6,247 nt of DNA from an uncultured Porphyromonadaceae bacterium (lineage in GTDB: Bacteria; Bacteroidota; Bacteroidia; Bacteroidales; Muribaculaceae): assembly GCA_947178565.1 (NCBI GenBank), contig CAMWYV010000077.1:1-6247 (forward strand), written 5' to 3'. Positions 1-6,247 of this stretch are shown one piece after another. Under the pieces are notes generated by a model that did not search any database, was not told where the DNA came from, and saw only the letters and a list, made by a program, of their open reading frames with translations. Numbering within the stretch: the first letter of the stretch is position 1; each line of letters begins with the position of its first letter. The position numbers and the translations under genes were made by a program.

Positions 1-25
1 CTCCATATTCTTCCGGTTCTTGATA
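1..25. other. Upstream edge, no gene recognised
   Basis: This short edge precedes the ruvA promoter. I see no coding region, terminator hairpin or RNA in it, and it is too short to identify the neighbouring upstream gene. An in-frame TTG at base 20 could formally extend the ruvA reading frame upstream, but that extension would run through the promoter and adds residues unlike any RuvA N-terminus. Confidence 0.5.
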
Positions 26-57
26 TTTGACTTATGCCTCTCTTTTGCTTATCTTTG
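26..57 (+). promoter_or_regulatory. Bacteroidota-type promoter for ruvA-sprA
   Basis: TTTG at 26-29 matches the -33 element and TATCTTTG at 50-57 matches the -7 consensus TAnnTTTG of the primary sigma factor of Bacteroides and relatives. The spacer between them is 20 bases, within the usual range for this promoter class. Transcription would be expected to begin a few bases after 57, roughly at 61-65, which leaves a leader of only about ten bases before the ruvA start at 74. The match and spacing are seen directly; activity is inferred. No clear operator was seen next to it. Confidence 0.7.
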
Positions 58-73
58 CCAAAAAAATAATAAT
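58..73 (+). promoter_or_regulatory. A-rich ruvA translation start region
   Basis: The bases just before the ruvA ATG are almost entirely A and T, and contain no AGGAGG-like Shine-Dalgarno sequence. Bacteroidota often use weak or no Shine-Dalgarno pairing and favour A-rich, unstructured start regions, so this fits the ATG at 74 as the true start. Together with the predicted transcription start it implies a near-leaderless messenger. Confidence 0.5.
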
Positions 74-655
74 ATGCTTGAATATGTCAGAGGGGCATTA
101 GCCGAACTCACACCCACGTATGCTGTGATTGACTGTAACGGTGTAGGATACATGTTGAATATCAGTCTCAGCACATACACGGCACTCCAGGCAGCCAAAG
201 ATGCAAAGCTGCTTGTGCATGAGGCTATTAGAGAGGATGCATGGCAGCTATATGGCTTTGCGGAGGAGCGGGAGCGCACTCTCTTCCGCTCCCTTATCGG
301 AGTGAGCGGTGTAGGAGCTGGTACAGCACGCGTAATATTATCATCACTCGCACCGCCTGAACTGGAAAAAGCTATTATTGCAGGCGATCACACAAAGCTG
401 AAAAATGTTAAGGGAATCGGTGCGAAAACAGCACAAAGAATAATTGTTGACCTACGTGATAAAATAAAGCCGGGTAGTGATGCGTTTATATCTCAGCCTA
501 CCGTTTCAAATGAAACCTTTGAAGAGGCGCTTGCGGCTCTGCTGATGCTCGGTTTTCCGAAACCGGCTGTTCAGAAAGCTCTCAAAAAGATATTCGATGC
601 CGACCCTGCGGTCAAAGTCGAATTTGCTGTCAAGCAAGCACTTGCAATGATGTAA
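74..655 (+). CDS. ruvA: Holliday junction branch migration protein RuvA
   Basis: RuvA is the DNA-binding subunit of the RuvAB complex. Tetramers hold the four-way Holliday junction open while RuvB hexamers pump DNA through it, and RuvC then cuts it; this acts in the cytoplasm in recombinational repair. The 193-residue product begins MLEYVRG, the standard RuvA opening, and is close to the usual length of about 200. Residues 1-62 form the OB-fold domain I, with the acidic pin at E54-D55 in the conserved REDAxxLYGF block. Domain II carries two helix-hairpin-helix motifs, GVSGVGAGTA (76-85) and NVKGIGAKTA (111-120), which grip the DNA backbone. After a flexible linker, residues about 147-193 form domain III, the RuvB-contacting helical module with the ALLMLGF pattern. 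The ATG at 74 is preferred over an in-frame TTG at 20 because the latter lies upstream of the promoter's -7 element. All key residues appear intact. The gene is first in a likely two-gene unit with sprA. Confidence 0.97.
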   Translation: MLEYVRGALAELTPTYAVIDCNGVGYMLNISLSTYTALQAAKDAKLLVHEAIREDAWQLYGFAEERERTLFRSLIGVSGVGAGTARVILSSLAPPELEKAIIAGDHTKLKNVKGIGAKTAQRIIVDLRDKIKPGSDAFISQPTVSNETFEEALAALLMLGFPKPAVQKALKKIFDADPAVKVEFAVKQALAMM

Positions 656-687
656 CCGTCATTTTTGGTACGGTGGGCGCAGAGAGA
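656..687 (+). other. ruvA-sprA intergenic gap, no terminator
   Basis: These 32 bases separate the ruvA stop codon from the sprA ATG. There is no inverted repeat followed by a T-run, so transcription probably continues into sprA. A partial -7-like element, CATTTTTG at 660-667, has no TTTG partner at the right distance. The purine stretch AGAGAGA directly abuts the ATG and is too close to serve as a normal Shine-Dalgarno sequence. Confidence 0.55.
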
Positions 688-768
688 ATGCGCAAACAGT
701 TGAATATACGTCATATATCTTGTTTTCTTGCGGTAGCAATCGCATATCTTTTCTCGTACGCGCACGCG
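688..768 (+). other. Sec signal peptide of SprA
   Basis: The first 27 residues have a basic start (MRK, R8), a hydrophobic core ISCFLAVAIAYLFSYA and an A-H-A cleavage site before Q28. This fits signal peptidase I export to the periplasm, as needed for an outer-membrane barrel. There is no lipobox: C12 sits inside the hydrophobic core rather than after an L-[AS]-[GA] motif at its end. The peptide also supports 688 as the start codon. Confidence 0.85.
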
Positions 769-3700
769 CAGGCGAGCTCCGACTCTCTTCTCAGCCCGGT
801 AAAACGTACTGTTGCGGGCGATTACAAGGAGATGATTTCAAAGCCATATCCGGCGGACTTGCGCAATCCCGACAATATTTTCACTCAGGCGGAATATGAT
901 GCTGAAACAGGGCTGTATGTGATTCACACAAGAGTAGGGGATATGGATATTGTTACTCCATTCACTCTCACTCCAGCACAGTATCAACTCTGGCAGAATG
1001 ATATTTCCATGCGCAAGCGTTGGCGTGAGCTGGATAAGAAGACTGCAGAAGGCAAAGACAAGGAGCCATTTAATGTTCTTGATATGAACTTCGCCCTCGG
1101 TCCTCTTGAGCGTATATTCGGACCCGGCGGAGTGAGGTTGCGCACTCAGGGCTCGGTGATGATAACTACAGGAATCAAGACAACCAAGACTGACAATCCG
1201 GCTCTCTCCTTGCAAAGTCGCCGTAAAACATTTTTCGATTTTGATCAGAAGATTCAAGCAACCATAACCGCAAGCGTAGGTGATCGTCTGAAATTTGACA
1301 TGACCTACAATACCGATGCGACTTTTGATTTTGATTCCAAAAATTTGAAACTGAAATATGAAGGTACCGAGGACGATATTGTAAAGAGCATAGAAGCGGG
1401 AAATGTGAGCATGACTACCGGTTCATCGCTTATCAAGGGTAGTGCAGCGCTATTCGGTCTTAAAAGCACTTTGCAGTTCGGCAAACTTACGGCAACAGCT
1501 CTTGTGTCGCAGCAAAATTCTGAATCTCGCTCAGTGAGTACCCGCGGCGGTGTGCAGACCACTCCGTTCCGCGTCAGTGCCGATGAATATGACCAGAACC
1601 GCCACTATTTCCTGTCGCAGTTTTTCCGCGATAACTATGATCAGTTTGCATCGCGCCTCCCATTCGTAGGGGGAGGGGTGAAGATTACCCGTATAGAAGT
1701 ATGGGTAACTAACAAAAGCGGGCAGTACAATCAGAGCCGTAATATAGTGGGATTCATGGATTTGGGCGAGAATACAAGGCTTGTATCGGATTATTGGACA
1801 CCAAACAGGGCATTTGACAATCCCGCCAACACATCCAACAATCTCCTTGCCGTCATTAAGTCGGATTATCCCGGTGCACGAAATATCAACACTGTGACTC
1901 AGGCACTTGCTCCACTTGCTGCTTACGGCATCGAGGGTGGGCGTGATTTTGAAAAAGTTGAGAGCGCACGACTTCTCTCGTCAAGCGAATATACTCTCAA
2001 TTCCACTCTCGGATACATCTCTCTGAAAAGCCAGCTGAATTCTGATGAGGTGCTTGGCGTGGCGTTTGAATACACATATAACGGTCAGGTGTTTCAGGTC
2101 GGTGAATTCTCTTCTGATATTACTGAAACCAATCTTTCCCTCTATGTCAAGATGCTCAAGAGCACCACTCAGGATCCAAAACTGCCAATGTGGAGGCTTA
2201 TGATGAAAAATGTCTATTCTCTCGGTGCATATCAGGTGCAGAAAGATAAATTCAGACTATATATCAAGTATCTTTCCGACACCACCGGCACTGAAATCAA
2301 TTATCTTCCTATCGCATCGGTGAGTGGCACTCCACTCCTGCAACTTGTGGGGCTTGACAGAATTGATTCAAATGAGGATTCAAACCCGGACGGTTTCTTT
2401 GACTTCATAGACGGATATACCATCCTGCCCTCATCCGGCAAAATTATTTTCCCCGTAGCGGAGCCTTTTGGAGAGGCACTTAAACAGAGGGTTAATGATC
2501 CAGCGGTCAATCCGTTCTTGTATCAGGAACTTTATGATTCCACATTAGTGGTGGCACGTCAGTTTGCCGACAAGAATAAATTCATCATCACAGGCGAATA
2601 CAGAGCGAGTGCCGGTTCTCAAATCAGATTGGATGCGATGAATGTGCCCAGAGGTTCCGTGATTGTTACAGCAGGAGGAGTTACCCTTGTGGAAAACAGT
2701 GACTATACCGTTGACTATGCGATGGGTATTGTAACTATCACAAACCAGAGCATCATAGATTCGGGACAGAGTATAAACGTGACTCTTGAGAATCAGTCTC
2801 TGTTCAGCACACAGCGTAAAACCCTTCTCGGACTTGATCTCAACTATAAATTCTGTAAATCCTTCAATCTCGGAGCCACTGTCATGCACTATTCCGAGAA
2901 GGCCCTTACTGAAAAAGTGAATATAGGCAATGAGACCGTGAACAATACTATTTTCGGTATGAATCTTGCCTATAATACTCAGCTGAACTGGATAAACTCC
3001 TTGCTTAATAAGATTCCGACGGTAGATGCCACGGCTCCGTCCAATCTGAGTATTGTGGGTGAAGTGGCAAAGCTAATGCCACATCAGCAGAAATCCGGTT
3101 CAAATAAAGGCAGTTCTTTTATCGAGGACTTCGATCGTAGCCAGACCGGAATTGATATCCGGTCCCCTTCTAGCAGTTTTTTGAGTTCTACGCCATACGA
3201 AAACGGTTCCGGAGCCATGTTCCCGGAAGCGGCTCTCAGCAATAATCCCGAATATGGGAGGAACCGTGCTCTCATCAACTGGTACTATATCGACCGCTTG
3301 TTCACACAGCGAAATTCGTCCCTCTGTCCGGGCTATCTGCGCAGTGACCTCAAGCAGCAGTCCAATCCCTATGTGCGCGAAGTCACCTCAAGAGAAATAT
3401 TCCCTGACAGACAGCTCACATACGGAGAATCATCTACCATTCAGACCCTTAATATCTCTTTTTATCCGGAGGAGCGCGGGCCCTATAATGTTGATGCGAC
3501 AAACATAGATAGTGACGGAAAGCTCCTCTGTCCCGAAAAGCGTTGGGGAGGAATAATGCGTCGACTTGACAATACCAATTTTGAGCAGAGCAACATCGAA
3601 TATGTGCAGTTTTGGCTGATGAATCCGTTTCTCGACCCTGAGAATCCAAACTATGAGGGTGGAGACTTGTATTTCAATTTCGGTGAAATAAGCGAAGATA

Positions 3701-6247
3701 TTCTCAAGGATGGAATGAAATCGTATGAAAACGGCATACCGGTAGATGGAAATGACCGATTCATGCAGACAACCAATTGGGGTAGGGTAACATCGCAAAA
3801 CTCTCTTACCTACGCTTTCGACAACAATAATTCAGCCCGGAAGATTCAGGACGTCGGTCTGGACGGATTGTCCAACGAGAGCGAGTTCACATTCTCAACT
3901 TACGGTGACTATGTTGACGAGCTCCGTCGCAAACTTCCTCCCGAAACTATCGAGCGGATGGAGAATGATAAGTTTTCGCCGATGAATGATCCGGCGGGTG
4001 ATAATTATCATTTCTATCGTGGTTATGACTATGACGAGCAGAGGCTCTCTATTCTTGAGCGATACAAACGATACAACGGTGTTGAGGGTAACTCTCTATC
4101 TCCGGAAGATGCCGGTGAACCGCTTTATCAGTCATCACGTAATCTGCCGGACGTGGAGGACATTAATCAGGATAATACCCTGAACGAGTATGAGAGATAT
4201 TTCCAGTACAAGGTGTCAATACGCCCTGAAGATTTTGAGGTTGGAAAGAACTTCATAACAGATAAGCAGGTTTCGCTGGTGAGTCTGCGAGACGGCAGTG
4301 ATGCTGAGGTGGAGTGGTATCAGTTCAAGATACCGTTAAGCGAATATGAGCGCATAGTAGGTTCCATAGCTGATTTTTCCACAATCCGCTTCATGCGAAT
4401 GTTTATGACCGGCTTCAGAAAAACCACTCATCTGAGATTCGCTACGCTTGAGCTTGTGCGGGGTGAATGGCGCACATACGATTTCAGTCTAAATACCCGG
4501 GGAGATGCCCCTGCGGAGGGACAGCTTGATGTGTCAGTGGTGAATATTGAGGAAAATTCATCGCGTACTCCGGTCAACTATGTTCTTCCTCCCGGCGTAA
4601 ACCGTATTTCCGATCCCGGGCAGACTCAGATTGTCCAGCTCAATGAGCAGTCAATGTCGCTAACTGTCACCAATCTTGATGCAGGTGATGCCCGTGCGGT
4701 GTACAGAAATACCTTACAGGATTTGCGTAATTACAGCAGGCTTCAGATGTGGGTTCATGCAGAGGCACCTATCAATGATTCCAGGAATCTTAGATCAGGT
4801 GAACTGTCGCTGTTTGTGCGTCTGGGCAGTGATGTCAAGAATAATTTCTACGAGTATTCAATTCCTCTCACCCTCACTCCTCCGGGACGCTATTCCGATA
4901 CAAGGGCTGACCGTGAGATTGTGTGGCAGCTTGCTAACCGTCTTGACCTCCTTCTTGATAACCTTGTGGCAGTCAAGGAGTCGAGAAACCGTCTTAGAAA
5001 CGAACATGGCTCCGGAGTGAGCTTTACAACTCTTTACAGCGAGCGCGACCCGGACAATGAGCAGAATCTGATTTCGGTGCTTGGAAATCCTTCATTGAGC
5101 GATGTGAGGGTGATGATGATCGGTGTAAGAAACAATGCCTCCTCAACCAAGGCCGGCACAGTCTGGGTCAATGAACTGAAAGTAACCGATTTCGAGAGTG
5201 CCGGCGGATGGGCGGCTAAAGTGAATGCGAATCTCGGGTTGAGTGACATCGCCACTCTTAATTTCGGCACACATATAGAGACCTCAGGTTTCGGAGGCGT
5301 TGATCAGAGTCTTAATTCACGCTGGATGGACGACTATACACAGATGAATTTTGCCGTGCAGGGTGACGTGGGGCGTTTCGCTCCATCGTCTGTAAAACTT
5401 AAGGCACCGGTATATTATTCCGTAATGAAAGAGCGCAACCGCCCGAAATACAATCCCCTTGATAAGGATGTGCTTCTGAAGGATGCCCTTGAAGATGCGG
5501 GTTCGGCGCGTGCGCGTGACTCAATCGAATCATACGCTATCCAGCGTTCTACCGTTACGAGTTTCAGTGTCACCGGGTTTAATTTCGGAGTGAAGAGCAA
5601 GAATCCAAAACCGTGGGATCCTGCGAACTTTACGGTCAATTTCTCATTCAACCGTCAGTCAAAGAGTGACCCTACAACAGAATATGAGAATGCAGATGAC
5701 TATAGGGGCAGTTTCCAGTATTCATACTCTCCGAGAGTAAAAGGGCTGAGACCTTTCGGCAAAATCGGCTCATCATCAAAGAATCTGAAATATCTGAAAG
5801 AATGGGAGCTGAACTGGCTACCTAATTCAATATCTTTCCTCACCACAATGTCGCGTTACTATTACGAGCAGCAGACCCGTAGCGAAATAGACAACGGCTT
5901 TACACTCCCCGTGCAGGTGAGCAAAAATTTCTTGTGGGACAGACAGCTGAATCTGTCATGGGCGATAACCAAGACTCTCAATATTAATTTCACTTCAAAT
6001 ACTTCCGCGAGAATCGAGGAGCCTATGGGGGCGGTCAATAAAAAACTTTTCCCCGACAAATATAAGGAGTGGAAGGATACGGTGATGCAGTCCATATTGA
6101 GTCTTGGCACTCCCTGGGGATATAATCAGACCTTTTCCGCATCTTACAAAGCGCCATTCAACCGCATACCTGTTCTTGATTTCCTAAACGGTTCAGTAAG
6201 CTACAACTCTTCATATCGCTGGGCGAGGGGAGCTACTGTGGATGGTG
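688..6247 (+). CDS. sprA: T9SS outer-membrane translocon SprA/Sov, 3' partial
   Basis: SprA is the translocon of the type IX secretion system: one polypeptide forms a giant 36-strand outer-membrane barrel through which folded proteins with C-terminal sorting domains leave the periplasm, with PorV as a partner and the GldLM motor as energy source. It is needed for gliding in Flavobacterium and gingipain export in Porphyromonas. The frame stays open for 1,853 whole codons with no internal stop and exits the window; family members run about 2,400-2,500 residues, so roughly 550-650 C-terminal residues are missing. Family hallmarks occur in order: signal peptide (1-27), RNIVGFMDLGE near 352-362, LGYISL with the DEVLGVAFEYTYNG block and GEFS (441-475), GKIIFPVAEPFG near 581-592, GSVIVTAGG and DYTVDY (656-677), FIEDFDRSQ (811-819), WYYID (865-869), YPEERGPYN (926-934), RWGGIMR (952-958), DVGLDGLSNE (1055-1064), DINQDNTLNEYE (1158-1169), VWVNEL (1492-1497) and GGWAA (1506-1510). 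Two SprA_N-type segments are expected from the family but I did not delimit them. The ATG at 688 is chosen because it gives a clean signal peptide; a GTG at 673 is possible but less likely. Probably cotranscribed with ruvA. Confidence 0.95.
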   Translation, partial: MRKQLNIRHISCFLAVAIAYLFSYAHAQASSDSLLSPVKRTVAGDYKEMISKPYPADLRNPDNIFTQAEYDAETGLYVIHTRVGDMDIVTPFTLTPAQYQLWQNDISMRKRWRELDKKTAEGKDKEPFNVLDMNFALGPLERIFGPGGVRLRTQGSVMITTGIKTTKTDNPALSLQSRRKTFFDFDQKIQATITASVGDRLKFDMTYNTDATFDFDSKNLKLKYEGTEDDIVKSIEAGNVSMTTGSSLIKGSAALFGLKSTLQFGKLTATALVSQQNSESRSVSTRGGVQTTPFRVSADEYDQNRHYFLSQFFRDNYDQFASRLPFVGGGVKITRIEVWVTNKSGQYNQSRNIVGFMDLGENTRLVSDYWTPNRAFDNPANTSNNLLAVIKSDYPGARNINTVTQALAPLAAYGIEGGRDFEKVESARLLSSSEYTLNSTLGYISLKSQLNSDEVLGVAFEYTYNGQVFQVGEFSSDITETNLSLYVKMLKSTTQDPKLPMWRLMMKNVYSLGAYQVQKDKFRLYIKYLSDTTGTEINYLPIASVSGTPLLQLVGLDRIDSNEDSNPDGFFDFIDGYTILPSSGKIIFPVAEPFGEALKQRVNDPAVNPFLYQELYDSTLVVARQFADKNKFIITGEYRASAGSQIRLDAMNVPRGSVIVTAGGVTLVENSDYTVDYAMGIVTITNQSIIDSGQSINVTLENQSLFSTQRKTLLGLDLNYKFCKSFNLGATVMHYSEKALTEKVNIGNETVNNTIFGMNLAYNTQLNWINSLLNKIPTVDATAPSNLSIVGEVAKLMPHQQKSGSNKGSSFIEDFDRSQTGIDIRSPSSSFLSSTPYENGSGAMFPEAALSNNPEYGRNRALINWYYIDRLFTQRNSSLCPGYLRSDLKQQSNPYVREVTSREIFPDRQLTYGESSTIQTLNISFYPEERGPYNVDATNIDSDGKLLCPEKRWGGIMRRLDNTNFEQSNIEYVQFWLMNPFLDPENPNYEGGDLYFNFGEISEDILKDGMKSYENGIPVDGNDRFMQTTNWGRVTSQNSLTYAFDNNNSARKIQDVGLDGLSNESEFTFSTYGDYVDELRRKLPPETIERMENDKFSPMNDPAGDNYHFYRGYDYDEQRLSILERYKRYNGVEGNSLSPEDAGEPLYQSSRNLPDVEDINQDNTLNEYERYFQYKVSIRPEDFEVGKNFITDKQVSLVSLRDGSDAEVEWYQFKIPLSEYERIVGSIADFSTIRFMRMFMTGFRKTTHLRFATLELVRGEWRTYDFSLNTRGDAPAEGQLDVSVVNIEENSSRTPVNYVLPPGVNRISDPGQTQIVQLNEQSMSLTVTNLDAGDARAVYRNTLQDLRNYSRLQMWVHAEAPINDSRNLRSGELSLFVRLGSDVKNNFYEYSIPLTLTPPGRYSDTRADREIVWQLANRLDLLLDNLVAVKESRNRLRNEHGSGVSFTTLYSERDPDNEQNLISVLGNPSLSDVRVMMIGVRNNASSTKAGTVWVNELKVTDFESAGGWAAKVNANLGLSDIATLNFGTHIETSGFGGVDQSLNSRWMDDYTQMNFAVQGDVGRFAPSSVKLKAPVYYSVMKERNRPKYNPLDKDVLLKDALEDAGSARARDSIESYAIQRSTVTSFSVTGFNFGVKSKNPKPWDPANFTVNFSFNRQSKSDPTTEYENADDYRGSFQYSYSPRVKGLRPFGKIGSSSKNLKYLKEWELNWLPNSISFLTTMSRYYYEQQTRSEIDNGFTLPVQVSKNFLWDRQLNLSWAITKTLNINFTSNTSARIEEPMGAVNKKLFPDKYKEWKDTVMQSILSLGTPWGYNQTFSASYKAPFNRIPVLDFLNGSVSYNSSYRWARGATVDG
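2365..2412 (+). other. Acidic DxNxDxNxDG loop in SprA
   Basis: Residues 560-575 of SprA place Asp or Asn at alternate positions (D560, N562, D564, N566, D568), followed by G569, D572 and D575. This spacing resembles calcium-coordinating loops of the thrombospondin-type-3 or EF-hand-like kind. A related Asn/Asp-rich DG segment before a GxT(I) motif is, as far as I recall, a family feature of SprA. Metal binding is inference only. Confidence 0.4.
3850..3885 (+). other. DxGxDGxxNExE loop in SprA
   Basis: Residues 1055-1066 read DVGLDGLSNESE: Asp at positions 1 and 5, Gly at 6 and Glu at 12 of a twelve-residue loop, the layout of an EF-hand-like calcium loop. The stretch is recognisable as conserved in SprA proteins, so it may have a structural rather than a metal-binding reason for conservation. 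Confidence 0.4.
4159..4194 (+). other. EF-hand-like twelve-residue loop in SprA
   Basis: Residues 1158-1169 read DINQDNTLNEYE. They fit the EF-hand loop pattern with D1, N3, D5, T7, a hydrophobic L8 and E12; only the usual Gly at position 6 is replaced by Asn. Flanking helices as in a true EF-hand pair were not recognised, so this is closer to an isolated dockerin-type loop. The surrounding EDxNxDNxLxxYE block is conserved in the SprA family from memory. Confidence 0.45.

Noticed and set aside
20..73. Longer ruvA start at TTG 20, adding 18 residues
   Set aside because: The added residues do not resemble RuvA, which starts at MxEYxRG, and the segment contains the predicted promoter.
660..667. 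CATTTTTG as a separate sprA promoter -7 element
   Set aside because: It misses the first T of TAnnTTTG and no TTTG lies about 20 bases upstream; the nearest one at 623-626 is 33 bases away.
751..780. GCGC-rich stretch that might be a site or hairpin
   Set aside because: It codes for the end of the signal peptide and its A-H-A cleavage site; no stable inverted repeat was seen.
838..1257. Minus-strand frame of 139 codons with a hydrophobic stretch
   Set aside because: It lies entirely opposite sprA, whose reading here matches the family; there is no sign of its own promoter or start region, so it is a shadow.
2545..2889. Minus-strand frame of 114 codons
   Set aside because: It lies opposite the conserved GSVIVTAGG / DYTVDY part of SprA and looks like a chance open frame.
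3430..3798. Minus-strand frame of 122 codons
   Set aside because: It overlaps one of the best-conserved parts of SprA (ERGPYN, RWGGIMR) and has no recognisable protein features.
4676..5020. Plus-strand frame of 114 codons in another phase
   Set aside because: It is nested in sprA, has irregular composition and resembles no known protein; the sprA phase continues without interruption.
5461..5499. GATG-containing near-repeat
   Set aside because: It is explained by in-frame coding of an acidic-hydrophobic segment (DKDVLLKDALEDAG) in SprA and is not continued as a repeat array.

Overview
The window holds two genes on the + strand, typical of the Bacteroidota: a complete ruvA (Holliday-junction binding subunit) and, 32 bases downstream, a very large open frame that runs off the 3' end. 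The large frame is sprA (called sov in Porphyromonas), the outer-membrane translocon of the type IX secretion system (T9SS). Bacteroidota origin is supported by SprA itself, a family confined to that phylum, by a promoter of the phylum-specific TTTG / TAnnTTTG type, and by an A-rich start region without a Shine-Dalgarno sequence for ruvA. The roughly balanced base composition and protein style suggest a member of the Bacteroidales, perhaps a gut or host-associated lineage, but that narrower placement is only an impression.

Layout: bases 1-25 carry no recognisable gene. Bases 26-57 hold a good Bacteroidota-type promoter, followed by a very short A-rich leader. ruvA lies at 74-655 (193 aa). A 32-base gap without a terminator follows. 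sprA starts at 688 with a signal peptide and stays open for 1,853 whole codons to the end of the window, about three quarters of the family's usual length. There is no gene-free stretch longer than 300 bases, and I see no RNA gene, mobile element, CRISPR array or repeat family.

The two genes are probably transcribed together from the promoter ahead of ruvA. Their products do not share an obvious pathway: RuvA works with RuvB and RuvC on recombination intermediates in the cytoplasm, while SprA moves folded cargo with C-terminal sorting domains across the outer membrane. The adjacency looks like conserved chromosomal order rather than functional coupling. I did not find a new biological system here. 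The points most worth a second look are inside SprA: three acidic loops that resemble calcium-binding loops and a sparse pair of cysteines.
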